Source: Sorangium cellulosum (GTDB lineage: Bacteria; Myxococcota_A; Polyangia; Polyangiales; Polyangiaceae). Taken from it: a DNA stretch of 64,000 bases. The translations under genes were made by a program, and so were the position numbers. The DNA lies in the NCBI RefSeq assembly GCF_004135735.1, contig NZ_CP012670.1:8937501-9001500 (forward strand). Direction: 5' to 3'. Of the stretch, positions 50,955-58,179 are shown in pieces; the stretch's first letter is position 1, and each line of letters begins with the position of its first letter. The notes under the pieces are model-generated. The model had not been told where the DNA came from, ran no database searches, and worked only from the letters and a program-made list of their open reading frames with translations.

Positions 50955-50972
50955 GGGCGTGACATGTCACGG
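50938..50972. promoter_or_regulatory. Paired TGACATG palindromic element, copy 2
   Basis: GTGACATGCC (50938-50947), nine bases, then GCGTGACATGTCACGG (50957-50972). It matches the element at 18398-18432 in both words and in spacing. The inner GTGACATGTCAC is a perfect 12-bp palindrome. It overlaps the stop codon of the LysR gene. Confidence 0.5.
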
Positions 50973-51487
50973 GCGCGCTCAGCCGACCTGTCCGGGAAAC
51001 ACGCGCCCTCGCGCGCGCCAAGGCGCGCTTTTCCGCTGCATGGGCCGGCGTTTCGCCTGCAGAACGCCCGGCGCGGTACGAGCGGCGCGCTGCGATTCGC
51101 CGAGCTCTCCTCCAGCTTGCAGCATGCCTGTTCTGCGTTCATCCACGGTCGGGCGGGCGACGTCCCGCGCGTTCCGCGCGGCGTCGCTCGGGCGTCCTCG
51201 TGAACGTCTCGTCGCAGCTCGGGATCGTCGCGTCGCCGACGACCGCCAGTGCCTCGGCGACACGAGCCGTAACCTCCCTGCTGGGCGGTCAGGTCGCTGG
51301 AGCGCAAATTGGCTCTGCCGCGTCGCAGCGGTACCCGTCCCGGCAGTCATCATCGGCAAAGCAGAAGCGAAGACAACGATCGACGCCGCCCACAGCAGCG
51401 CAGGTGCTCGAATCGGGGCAGACCAGGTCGCCGCCTCCGGCGCCGCGCGAGCGTCGCGGGTCGCCGCGTCGGCGCGGACGCTCGCGA
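50955..51487. other. Gene-poor stretch with Cys-rich gene remnant
   Basis: Begins with the paired TGACATG element and contains a Cys-rich coding remnant on the minus strand at 51289-51460 (separate entry). The middle (about 50975-51285) shows no convincing gene, repeat or hairpin. Confidence 0.45.
51289..51460 (-). pseudogene. C-terminal remnant of a Cys-rich secreted protein
   Basis: One minus-strand frame ending at the TGA at 51289 reads G-G-G-D-L-V-C-P-D-S-S-T-C, C-L-R-F-C-F-A-D-D-D-C, R-D-G-Y-R-C and E-P-I-C-A-P-A-T. That is a well-formed seven-Cys pattern of the C-x-x-D-x-D-C-x-x-G-x-x-C type seen in myxobacterial surface proteins. No start codon or signal peptide precedes it before the neighbouring lipoprotein gene. 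It may be the orphaned end of an older gene. An alternative is a frameshifted extension of the upstream lipoprotein. Confidence 0.45.
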
Positions 51488-52582
51488 TCACTTCGCCAGC
51501 ATCATGAGCTCGCCGCGGTTGTGGTTCGTCCAGTAGATCGCGGCCTCGTCGAGCGCGATGCGCCTCGGTCCGGACTGGCCCGTGGCGATCGTGGCCGCCG
51601 CGCCCCCCTCGAGCGGCGCCCGCCTCACCTCGCCGCTCCCGTTGTTCGCCCAGTAGACGAACGCGGAATCCACGGCGACGCCAAATGGGCTGGACTCCCC
51701 GCCGGCGATCACGGTCGGCGCGCTGTCGCTGCCGTCCTTGGAGAGCTTCAGCACCTCGCCGGTCTCGAAGTTCGTCCAGTAGACGTGCGTGGCGTCCACC
51801 GCGATGTCGGTGGCGTTGGCCGGCCCGTCGTGGAGCAGCGCCGAGGCGGTGCCAGGGCCGTCGATCGGCGCCCTCCTCACCTCGCCGTCCGTCCGGTTCA
51901 CCCAGTAAACGTGCGCGCCGTCCAGCCCGATGCCGTCGGGCGTTTGCGGCCCGGCGAAGAGCTCGATCGGGGCTCCGCTCCCATCGACCGGCGCCTTCAT
52001 CACCTGTCCGTTGAAGTTCGTCCAGTAAACGTACGTCCCGTCGACGGCGATGTCCTGAGGGCTCTGCTCGGAAGCGAAGGGCACCGCGTCGCCCCCCGCC
52101 TTCGGCGCCCTCATCACGGTGCCATCGCCGCTGTTCGCCCAGTAGACGTTGACGTCGTCGATCGCCAGCCCGCGGGGGACCGGCTGCGCCACGGCGATCG
52201 GCGTGGACACGCCGCCATCGCGCAGGGACACCCTGCTCACCGCGCCGTCGCCGGCGCCCTCGGGCCCCTGGCTCGTCCAGTAGGCGTCCGTCGCGTCCAC
52301 CGCCACGTCGAACGCGTGCTCCGGGCCGGTGCCGAGGAGGACGGGTTGACAGACGGAGTCGACGCAGGCGCCGCCCAGGCAGCTATGCCCGCATGATCCG
52401 CAGTGCTCCGGATCGCTGGTCACGTCCCCGCAGCCGCCGCCGCAGCCGGCCTGCCCTGCGCCGCAGCCGCCCCGGAGGTCGGGGGCGCAGCCGAGCCCCG
52501 GCGTGAGGACAGAGGCCACGACCCCCGCGCGCGCCGCCGCCCGAAGGCCCTTGATCCAGAGGGGGTTTTGCCTCGCGTCCAT
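51488..52582 (-). CDS. Stigma-like / beta-propeller lipoprotein
   Basis: A 364-aa protein; the ATG at 52582 overlaps the TGA of the upstream TPR/PEGA gene by one base, so translation is coupled. The signal is L-R-A-A-A-R-A-G-V-V-A-S-V-L with lipobox P-G-L-G-C. A short Cys-rich block follows (C-G-S-C-G-H-S-C-L-G-G-A-C). The remaining 270 residues are six or seven propeller blades with the recurring V-Y-W-x-N-x-x-x-G-x-V-x-x-A-P pattern. It is related in style to 18485-19615 and is the terminal lipoprotein of a TPR/PEGA set lacking a kinase. The function is unknown; surface binding is likely. Confidence 0.8.
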   Translation of the reverse strand: MDARQNPLWIKGLRAAARAGVVASVLTPGLGCAPDLRGGCGAGQAGCGGGCGDVTSDPEHCGSCGHSCLGGACVDSVCQPVLLGTGPEHAFDVAVDATDAYWTSQGPEGAGDGAVSRVSLRDGGVSTPIAVAQPVPRGLAIDDVNVYWANSGDGTVMRAPKAGGDAVPFASEQSPQDIAVDGTYVYWTNFNGQVMKAPVDGSGAPIELFAGPQTPDGIGLDGAHVYWVNRTDGEVRRAPIDGPGTASALLHDGPANATDIAVDATHVYWTNFETGEVLKLSKDGSDSAPTVIAGGESSPFGVAVDSAFVYWANNGSGEVRRAPLEGGAAATIATGQSGPRRIALDEAAIYWTNHNRGELMMLAK

Positions 52583-53535
52583 CAGAATACGCTCCTGCAC
52601 GTGAAGCCGGCGACGCCGGGCGCGAACCAGGGCGTGATCGCGGCGCCGGCCGGCGTCGACGTCCCCGCGGTGACGATCCCGTACACCGCAGCGCCGATCC
52701 CGGCGAGCCCCACCGCCCCGAGCCCGACCGCGAGCCCGATATCGCGGTTCCAGCGGGCCTCGAGGGCATCGGCGGCCGCGTCGTCGTACCGCGCGCAGAG
52801 GTTCCGAGGGCAGTCTTCAGCGACCGTGCTGCGGACGCTCGCGTGATCGACCGCGAACCCGACGCCGAAGCCGAGCGCCACGAGCCCCGCCCCGCCGGAC
52901 CAGAAGGCCCACGCCGGGATGCCCCCGCCCGTCGCGTCTCCTGGCGAGAGCGTCAGCTTCACCGACACCGTCGTCCCCTCCTGCGCCCGCACGGTCCGGC
53001 GTTCCCGCCGGAAACCCGCCGCCGCCGCCTCCACCGCGTGCTCGCCCGGATCCACCTTCCACAGGAGCCCGAGCGCCTCGGGGGGCACGGCGGCGCCGTC
53101 CACGGTCACCTCCGCCTCGCCCCCGCGCGGCCCGCTCACCTCGATGACCAGCGCCGGGATGCGCGCGGCCAGCTCCTCGGCGAGCTTCGCCGCCGCGGTC
53201 CGCGCCCTGGTGAACGCCTCGGGCTCCGACGGCGCCTCGGGCGAGCGCGTCACGTCGAGCGCGACGTTCCGCGCCTCGATCAGCCGCCCGAGCGCCACGA
53301 GGCCCCTGGCGAGATCCAGGCCTGTCGTGGGCACGCCCATGATGGCGTGCGCTGCCCGGAACGCCTTCACCGCGGCTCGCGCGTCGCCCGCGTCGAGCTT
53401 CGCCCGCCCGTCCAGGAGCAGCGTGCGCGCCCGCTCCCGGTCGGCCGCCGTCGGCTCCGCCGCGCGCGCCCCGCCCGCGGTCGCCAGCGCGACCGCCACC
53501 ACGATCAGCGAGCATGCCTTTTGCCATCGTGCCAT
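52582..53535 (-). CDS. TPR/PEGA-like envelope protein without adjacent kinase
   Basis: A 317-aa protein; ATG at 53535. A Sec signal ends near G-A-R-A-A-E. Helical repeats follow (L-L-L-D-G-R-A-K-L-D-A-G-D-A-R-A-A-V-K-A; H-A-I-M-G-V-P-T-T-G-L-D-L-A-R). Then a PEGA-like domain (V-T-V-D-G-A-A-V-P; K-V-D-P-G-E-H-A-V-E-A-A) and two hydrophobic segments around C-P-R-N-L-C. It matches the other TPR/PEGA proteins in plan, including the Cys pair between the membrane spans. No kinase gene lies upstream; it may share a kinase encoded elsewhere. It is coupled to the propeller lipoprotein. Confidence 0.8.
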   Translation of the reverse strand: MARWQKACSLIVVAVALATAGGARAAEPTAADRERARTLLLDGRAKLDAGDARAAVKAFRAAHAIMGVPTTGLDLARGLVALGRLIEARNVALDVTRSPEAPSEPEAFTRARTAAAKLAEELAARIPALVIEVSGPRGGEAEVTVDGAAVPPEALGLLWKVDPGEHAVEAAAAGFRRERRTVRAQEGTTVSVKLTLSPGDATGGGIPAWAFWSGGAGLVALGFGVGFAVDHASVRSTVAEDCPRNLCARYDDAAADALEARWNRDIGLAVGLGAVGLAGIGAAVYGIVTAGTSTPAGAAITPWFAPGVAGFTCRSVF

Positions 53536-53766
53536 GGCCGCTCCTCCTCAGGACCCGATGCCAGGAGACCAGCGCGGCCGCAACAGGGACGAGCCTCGCT
53601 GCGCGGCGTCGTGCGCCGCCGGGAACAGCAGAGTGCGACGCTGCGCCGGCGACCTCTCCGTACGTCGACGGGGCCGGGCGAGAAACGTGTAGCGCGGTAG
53701 CCCTGTGTGTCCGTACAATGACGAGAGCTTGAGCTATCAACACAGCAGTATGTGGAGAACGATGAC

Positions 53767-55464
53767 ATGCTCGAACGCGCGCGCTTTGCCTGGCTTCCCC
53801 GCTCCATCTCGCTCGCCCTCATTGCGCTGAGCGTCGCCTGCGGTCAAGGCTCGACCGAACCTGGCGATGGCGCCGCCCCGGCGACTCCGTCCCTGATCGG
53901 CGACGTCGCGTTCTCCACGCCGAGCCAGACGTTCAGGGATCGGATCCAGGTGGGAATGACCACGACCGTCGCGGGGGCCGAGATCCGCTACACGCTGGAC
54001 GGGCAGCGGCCGACCGCGGCCTCCACGCTGTACACGGGCGAGCCCGTGACCCTCACGGCCACGACGCAGGTCCGCGCGCAGGCGTTCGTGGGGGGCGTCG
54101 CGACCGGCGCGGTGAGCACGGGCCTCTACATCGCGCGCACCGTCGACGCGACCTCCGACATCCCCATCGTGGTCGTGGACGGCTACGGCCAGGGCAAGCC
54201 GACCGACAAGGAGGTCTACTTCGACGCGGCGGTGATGATCTGGGAGCCGGTCGACGGCGTGGCCTCGATGGCGTCGCTGCCCACGGTGGCGATGCGCGGG
54301 GGCTATCACGTCCGCGGGCAGTCGTCGCAGTCGTTCCCGCAGACGCCGTACAAGCTCGAGCTGTGGGACAACGACGACGAGGACCTCGACTACGAGGTGC
54401 TGGGCATGCCCGCCGACTCGGACTGGGCGCTGATCCCGCCCTATTACGACCGCACGTTGATCCGCAATCCGTTCACCTACACCCTCGGCCGGGACATGGG
54501 CCTGGAGGCGCCACGCGTCGAGCTCGCCGAGGTCTACCTGAACTACGACGCGCGCGTCATCGGGGAGGCGGATTACCAGGGCATCTACTGGATCTCGGAG
54601 ACCATCAAGAACAACAAGGTCCGCACCGATCTCGAGCAGCTCGACGAGGAGGACCGGGGGCTGCCCGCGATCAGCGGCGGCTACATCTTCAAGTTCGACC
54701 AGGCGGCCGCCGAGGAGCCGACGCTCCTCTGCGCCGGCTCGGATCCCCTCCCGGGGTTCGGCGGCTTCGGCGGGCGCCCGGGCGGCGAGCGCCCCGGCAC
54801 GGGGGGCACGTGCTGGGTCGATCTCGAGGTCGTGGATCCCGATCCCCTGAACGACGAGCAGGAGGCCTGGCTGACGCAGTACGTCCAGGAGTTCCACGAC
54901 AGCCTCCATCAGACGCCGATCGGCGATTACGCGGCGTACATCGACGTGCCTTCGTTCATCGATTACCTGATCATCAGCGAGCTGACGCTCAACGTGGACG
55001 CGTACGTGCGGAGCGCCTATTACTTCAAGGACCGCGATCAGAAGCTCAAGGCCGGCCCGCTGTGGGACTACAACTTTGCGCTCGGCGGCGTGGGCGCCCA
55101 GAGCGCGACGCCGGAGTCGGGCGGGGACACCGGCTTTCGCTTCAACGGCCAGAGGAACGTCAACAACTGGTATCAGAAGCTCACCGCGGATCCGAGCTTC
55201 ATGGCGCAGGTGAGGACGCGCTACACGGCGCTCCGCCAGACGCTCCTGTCCGAGGCCGCGATCGAGCAGCGCATGAACGAGCTGAGCGCGCCGCTCGCGC
55301 GGGCCGTGGTCCGCGACTTCGCCAGGTGGCCGGTGCCGAGCATCATCGAATCGAGCGAGGGCTTCCTGGGCGGCCCGACCGCGCCGACGTGGGAGGGGCA
55401 GCTTCAGGTCATGCGCGACTTCTTGAGAGCACGGCTCGCCTGGATGGACGCCAACTTGCCGTGA
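53767..55464 (+). CDS. CotH-family lipoprotein with chitobiase-like beta domain
   Basis: A 565-aa protein. ATG 53767 is chosen with GGAG nine bases upstream; a GTG at 53752 is also in frame. The signal has lipobox L-S-V-A-C-G. Residues about 40-130 are a CHB_HEX_C-type domain (A-E-I-R-Y-T-L-D-G-Q-R-P-T). Residues about 135-520 resemble the CotH protein-kinase-like fold: A-M-R-G-G-Y-H-V-R-G-Q-S-S-Q-S-F-P, P-Y-K-L-E-L-W-D, D-W-A-L-I-P-P-Y-Y-D, Y-Q-G-I-Y-W-I-S-E and P-L-W-D-Y-N-F-A-L-G-G. Bacillus CotH phosphorylates spore-coat proteins. A secreted protein kinase acting on surface or spore proteins is possible here but untested. Confidence 0.88.
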   Translation: MLERARFAWLPRSISLALIALSVACGQGSTEPGDGAAPATPSLIGDVAFSTPSQTFRDRIQVGMTTTVAGAEIRYTLDGQRPTAASTLYTGEPVTLTATTQVRAQAFVGGVATGAVSTGLYIARTVDATSDIPIVVVDGYGQGKPTDKEVYFDAAVMIWEPVDGVASMASLPTVAMRGGYHVRGQSSQSFPQTPYKLELWDNDDEDLDYEVLGMPADSDWALIPPYYDRTLIRNPFTYTLGRDMGLEAPRVELAEVYLNYDARVIGEADYQGIYWISETIKNNKVRTDLEQLDEEDRGLPAISGGYIFKFDQAAAEEPTLLCAGSDPLPGFGGFGGRPGGERPGTGGTCWVDLEVVDPDPLNDEQEAWLTQYVQEFHDSLHQTPIGDYAAYIDVPSFIDYLIISELTLNVDAYVRSAYYFKDRDQKLKAGPLWDYNFALGGVGAQSATPESGGDTGFRFNGQRNVNNWYQKLTADPSFMAQVRTRYTALRQTLLSEAAIEQRMNELSAPLARAVVRDFARWPVPSIIESSEGFLGGPTAPTWEGQLQVMRDFLRARLAWMDANLP

Positions 55465-55686
55465 CGCGGCGCGAGCCGCCGCGCCGATCGCGCGAGCCCT
55501 CGCCCACCTGAGCGAGCCCTCGCTCGACCCGGGCGTCCCGGACGCCTGTGCATCCATACGAGTCCCAGATTGCCGTCTTGGCCGGATCGAGGCCTGTCGC
55601 GGCGCGCCCGTCGAGGGCGACGCGCGCCGGGATGAGCCGGTACACTGCGGCAGACGGGCATACGAGCTCGTGGACTCGGAGATGTT

Positions 55687-56817
55687 ATGAGCACAAGCTC
55701 TCAGCTTTCGGACAAGAAGTTCCGCGTCGACGTCGGCGGAATGCCGATCGAATGGGACGTCGAGAACGGTCGGTGCACCTGGGCCGGCGTCCCCTCGGTG
55801 TCTATGTTCGTGTCAAGCAGCGTGCTCGGGCTGATGGCCGGGTTCCAGCGGATGGCGGGGACCGAGCGCTTCAACCTCGCCGTGGAGAGCGGGGGGCGGC
55901 TCAGCATCGGGGACGACTGGAAGTATCTCTCCGGTTACCCGACGTTCGAGGAGGGCTTCAGGGCGCTCGGCATCGGGGCGGCCACCGCGGGCTGGGGCCT
56001 GTGGCAGGTGCTCTCCGTGGACCGGGAGCGGAAGGAGGCGCGCTTCCGCGTGGTGAACGGGTGGGAGGCGCTCTACCAGAAGGAGCTGGGTGTCTGCTGG
56101 GGGAGCAGCATGATCGCGGGCAAGCTGGCCGGCTACTGCACCCGGCTGTTCGGGCAGGAGTGCGAGGTCGAGCAGACGTCGTTCGCCGCGCGGGGCGACC
56201 CGCACGACGAGTTCACGGTGCGCCGCGCGACGATCACCCTGGAGGAGCGGCTGAACCGGCTGCTCGAGGAGGAGCGGGCGACGAAGGCGGACCTGGCCAT
56301 CGCGCTGCACAAGCTCAAGCGCGAGGTCGAGGAGCGGGCCCGCATCGCCGAGGAGCTCCAGAAGACCGAGCAGGAGCTCCGCGAGAAGCTGTCGTTGATC
56401 GAGCGGCAGCAGCGCGAGCTGCGCGCGCTCGCCACCCCGATCCTCCAGGTGTGGGACGGCGTGCTGACGCTCCCCTTGATCGGCACGCTCGACGGCGTGA
56501 GGGCCGGGGTGATCACGGAGGAGCTGCTCGACGCGATCGTCCGGACCGGCGCCCGCTATGCGATCCTCGACATGACCGGCGTCGACGGCATCGACGAGGC
56601 GATCGCCGACCGCGTGCTCCGGATCGTCCGCGCGGTGGAGCTGCTCGGCGCCAGGGGGATCATCACCGGCGTGCGCCCCGCGGTGGCGGCGCTGATCACG
56701 TCGCTCGGCCTCGACCTGTCCGCCGTGAGCACGCAGCGGAACCTCCGCGAGGGGCTACGGATGAGCATCCGGTCGCTGGACGGCGCGCCTGCCGGAGGGG
56801 GCGGCGGCGGCAGGTAG
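55687..56817 (+). CDS. RsbR-like STAS-domain protein with coiled coil
   Basis: A 376-aa cytoplasmic protein; ATG 55687 with GGAG seven bases upstream. Residues about 1-175 are a sensor-like domain resembling V4R-type or similar ligand-binding folds (uncertain). Residues about 180-245 are a strongly charged coiled coil (E-E-R-L-N-R-L-L-E-E-E-R-A; E-L-Q-K-T-E-Q-E-L-R). Residues about 248-360 are a STAS domain of RsbR type (L-T-L-P-L-I-G-T-L-D; I-L-D-M-T-G-V-D-G-I-D-E; G-A-R-G-I-I-T-G-V-R-P). At the two positions where RsbR proteins usually carry phosphorylatable Thr, this has Glu and Ala. In Bacillus, RsbR proteins form stressosomes. No RsbS or RsbT neighbour is seen. Confidence 0.82.
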   Translation: MSTSSQLSDKKFRVDVGGMPIEWDVENGRCTWAGVPSVSMFVSSSVLGLMAGFQRMAGTERFNLAVESGGRLSIGDDWKYLSGYPTFEEGFRALGIGAATAGWGLWQVLSVDRERKEARFRVVNGWEALYQKELGVCWGSSMIAGKLAGYCTRLFGQECEVEQTSFAARGDPHDEFTVRRATITLEERLNRLLEEERATKADLAIALHKLKREVEERARIAEELQKTEQELREKLSLIERQQRELRALATPILQVWDGVLTLPLIGTLDGVRAGVITEELLDAIVRTGARYAILDMTGVDGIDEAIADRVLRIVRAVELLGARGIITGVRPAVAALITSLGLDLSAVSTQRNLREGLRMSIRSLDGAPAGGGGGGR

Positions 56818-56923
56818 TCCAGGAGGAGGACCGGCGCCGCGATCGCCGTCGCGGCCGTCGCCTGGCTCCTGAGCTCGCGCGGATTCGACCCTCAGCCACG
56901 GACCGTGGGGGACTCCCGCCCGA

Positions 56924-57865
56924 TCAGAGCCCTCCGGGCGTGCTCGTCGCCACACACCGCCCGTTCCTGCACGTCGCGCCCACGGCGCGCTCGAAGATGC
57001 ATGCGACGGCCGGGCAGCGCGGCGGGCGCGCGCACGTCTCCTCGAAATTCGCCTCGAACGCGGCGCGATGGTCGCGGTGGATTGCATGCCGGCATCCGCA
57101 CGGCCACCCGCAACAACCCGCAGGCGCCGGGCACGACAGCACGCAATCGGTGGGGCTCTGGCAAGCATAGGGGTCGCTCGACGCGGGCGTGCTCTGCGGG
57201 GGGCCGGAGGGCGGCGGGGAGCTCGGCGGTGACCGCGGACGCGCAGCCCCGGGCACCTCCAGGACAGCCTCCGCGGTGCAGACGGGCACGTTCGCGGTGC
57301 GCACGCTGGCGCGCACCACGTGCTGGCCCGGCGGCAGCGCCGACGTGCACGGCGGCGCGCCTCGGAGCGCGATCGTGGCCTCCGCGATCGGCCGCGCTTC
57401 GCCGGGGCCGAGCGCTACACGACGCGTCGAGCCCGCGCCCAGGCACGACCCCGCGTTGCACGTCCCGTAATAATCGTAGCCCGGCCCGAGCCCATCGAGC
57501 TCGACGAGCCCGTTCGGGCATCGGTCCGGCAGATCGAGCGCGAGCGGCTGATCGGTCGCGTTCTCGGCCACCACGCGGAGCAGCCGTCGTTCCCCGGCGA
57601 CCGGCGTGACGTCGAGGCGGAGCCGCACCGCGCATCGAAACGCGTGCGCGCCGCCCGGATCGATCATGATCGGCAGGGCCGGAGGCGCGCGGGGCTCCGG
57701 CGGCGCCTCCGGCGTGTACGCCCCGGCGCTCCCGCCGACGTTGGCGCCGCCCGCCCTGGTGCCGCCCCCATGGACCACGCGACCCGACGGGGGCTCTTGA
57801 ACGCACCCCAGGGCCGAGGAGAGGATGAGCAGCGAGAGAATACGAGTCGATTGATGGCCAGGCAT
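56924..57865 (-). CDS. Cys-containing lipoprotein of unknown function
   Basis: A 313-aa protein; ATG at 57865. The signal is M-P-G-H-Q-S-T-R-I-L-S-L-L-I-L-S-S-A-L-G-C with the lipobox Cys at 21. The middle part looks like an Ig-like beta sandwich (R-L-L-R-V-V-A-E-N-A-T-D-Q-P-L-A-L-D; P-G-Q-H-V-V-R-A-S-V). After a Pro/Ser linker comes a Cys-rich end (P-Y-A-C-Q-S-P-T-D-C-V-L-S-C; G-C-C-G-W-P-C-G-C) similar in flavour to the C-terminus of the Kunitz lipoprotein. The role is unknown. It is exported, monocistronic, and convergent with the STAS gene. Confidence 0.72.
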   Translation of the reverse strand: MPGHQSTRILSLLILSSALGCVQEPPSGRVVHGGGTRAGGANVGGSAGAYTPEAPPEPRAPPALPIMIDPGGAHAFRCAVRLRLDVTPVAGERRLLRVVAENATDQPLALDLPDRCPNGLVELDGLGPGYDYYGTCNAGSCLGAGSTRRVALGPGEARPIAEATIALRGAPPCTSALPPGQHVVRASVRTANVPVCTAEAVLEVPGAARPRSPPSSPPPSGPPQSTPASSDPYACQSPTDCVLSCPAPAGCCGWPCGCRHAIHRDHRAAFEANFEETCARPPRCPAVACIFERAVGATCRNGRCVATSTPGGL

Positions 57866-58179
57866 CCGCCCCTCTTCCCCCGCTCGGCGGGCGGGCCGCC
57901 GTGCGTGCCCCTGCGGACGTCGCCGGCGCCCCGGGTCAGGCTCCCCGCCGCTCGGTTCGTCGCGAGCGTACCCGAGATCGACGCCGGTTTGCCGCTGAAC
58001 CTTTCCGAGCCGGCATTCTTGTGCGGTCCTCGCGACCTGCGGCCGCGCGCGCTCGAGATCGAGGCCAGCGCCGTTCATGCCGCGCTCCTGGCGGGAGCCA
58101 TCACGGGACACGCCGTCGACCCCCCCTTGATCCGGACGATTCGCTGGCCGTTCTTGGAGCGCCGCGCGGCGACGCCGCG
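57866..58179. other. Intergenic region, no supported gene
   Basis: Lies between the stop of the CxxCH lipoprotein gene and the start of the next minus-strand lipoprotein gene. A plus-strand frame from ATG 57854 to about 58183 has balanced composition but no ribosome site or recognisable family. It overlaps the start of the minus-strand gene, so I did not call it. Confidence 0.4.
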
